64,000 nucleotides of DNA, taken from Acidimicrobiales bacterium (GTDB lineage: Bacteria; Actinomycetota; Acidimicrobiia; Acidimicrobiales; Bog-793). The stretch is taken from assembly GCA_035533595.1 (NCBI GenBank), contig DATLTN010000052.1, positions 33,555 to 97,554 of the forward strand. The letters are read 5' to 3'. This document shows positions 63,916 to 64,000 of the stretch, in pieces. Below the pieces are notes generated by a model. That model did not search any database and was not told the DNA's origin. It saw nothing but the letters and a program-made list of their open reading frames with translations. The stretch's first letter is position 1, and each line of letters starts with the position of its first letter. The position numbers and the translations under genes are program-made.

Positions 63916-64000
63916 TCAGCCGAGCTCGACGCCGAGCAGCGCCGCCGCCGCCGAGACGCCGCGCCCGGCGGCCGCCTCCTCGTCGATCGCCGCGAGCGCG
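63916..64000 (-). CDS. C-terminal fragment of an unidentified gene
   Basis: The last 85 bp on the minus strand read as an Ala-rich helix ending EEAAAGRGVSAAAALLGVELG and a TGA at 63916. It is probably the 3' end of a gene beginning outside the window. Between its stop and thrS (63803-63915) there is a possible thrS promoter region, with GATACG as the only -10-like string. No function can be assigned. Confidence 0.45.
   Translation of the reverse strand, partial: ALAAIDEEAAAGRGVSAAAALLGVELG

Overview
The window is a dense, very high-GC (about 70%) chromosomal segment of an actinobacterium. The Pup–proteasome system (Mpa, Dop, Pup, PrcB, PrcA, PafA), GlgE maltosyltransferase and PimA/PatA/PIP-synthase genes place it in Actinomycetota. 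A deep-branching class such as Acidimicrobiia is my best guess. It is inferred from gene order and from the collagen-like protein, not shown by any marker. No tRNA, rRNA, CRISPR array, insertion sequence or phage was recognised.

Layout. 1-9.0 kb (minus): glgB (cut by the window edge), malQ, a treS–maltokinase fusion and glgE, a trehalose-to-alpha-glucan operon. 9.1-11.0 kb: an ABC exporter. 11.1-14.7 kb: an unrecognised Arg/Pro-rich protein, a Nudix hydrolase, an acetyltransferase and two small actinobacterial proteins. 15.0-27.2 kb (minus): a double-domain ThyX-like protein, HelY helicase, TatC, TatA/B, signal peptidase LepB, then PafA-PrcA-PrcB-Pup-Dop-Mpa, the same overall order as in mycobacteria but with lepB where pafBC usually lie. 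27.4-29.5 kb: a ferredoxin, TrmI and three small proteins, two of them membrane proteins. 29.6-35.6 kb (plus): transaldolase, a degenerate phosphoglucose-isomerase-like protein, G6PDH, 6-phosphogluconolactonase and a LOG-family protein. 35.6-41.8 kb (minus): glutamate synthase GltB/GltD plus a small protein. 41.8-46.0 kb: a lower-GC island with a secreted 800-residue collagen-like protein facing a membrane-anchored TPR protein. 46.0-49.0 kb (plus): thiO-thiS-thiG-thiD. 49.0-63.8 kb (minus): thrS-HIT-DinB-like protein, pgsA-patA-pimA, an M48 protease, yebC, ruvC-ruvA-ruvB, yajC-secD-secF-serS.

How it works together. The left operon turns trehalose into maltose 1-phosphate and then branched alpha-glucan. 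The centre marks proteins with Pup, unfolds them with Mpa, degrades them, and exports others through Tat and LepB. The pentose-phosphate genes feed NADPH to the adjacent glutamate synthase. The right block links phosphatidylinositol-mannoside synthesis, Sec secretion and Holliday-junction repair.

Translation signals are striking. About twenty gene junctions overlap as NTGA (ATGA, GTGA, TTGA and apparently CTGA). Several operon heads (ruvC, thiO, pafA, dop, the M48 gene) have a TAnnnT box 6-7 nt before the start codon, as expected for leaderless mRNAs. The items most worth a second look are the double ThyX protein whose two halves each retain a different part of the signature motif, the isomerase-like protein that has lost its SKSGTT loop, the collagen-like/TPR island, the LexA-like box on the ruvC start, and a perfect 16-bp palindrome at the mpa promoter.
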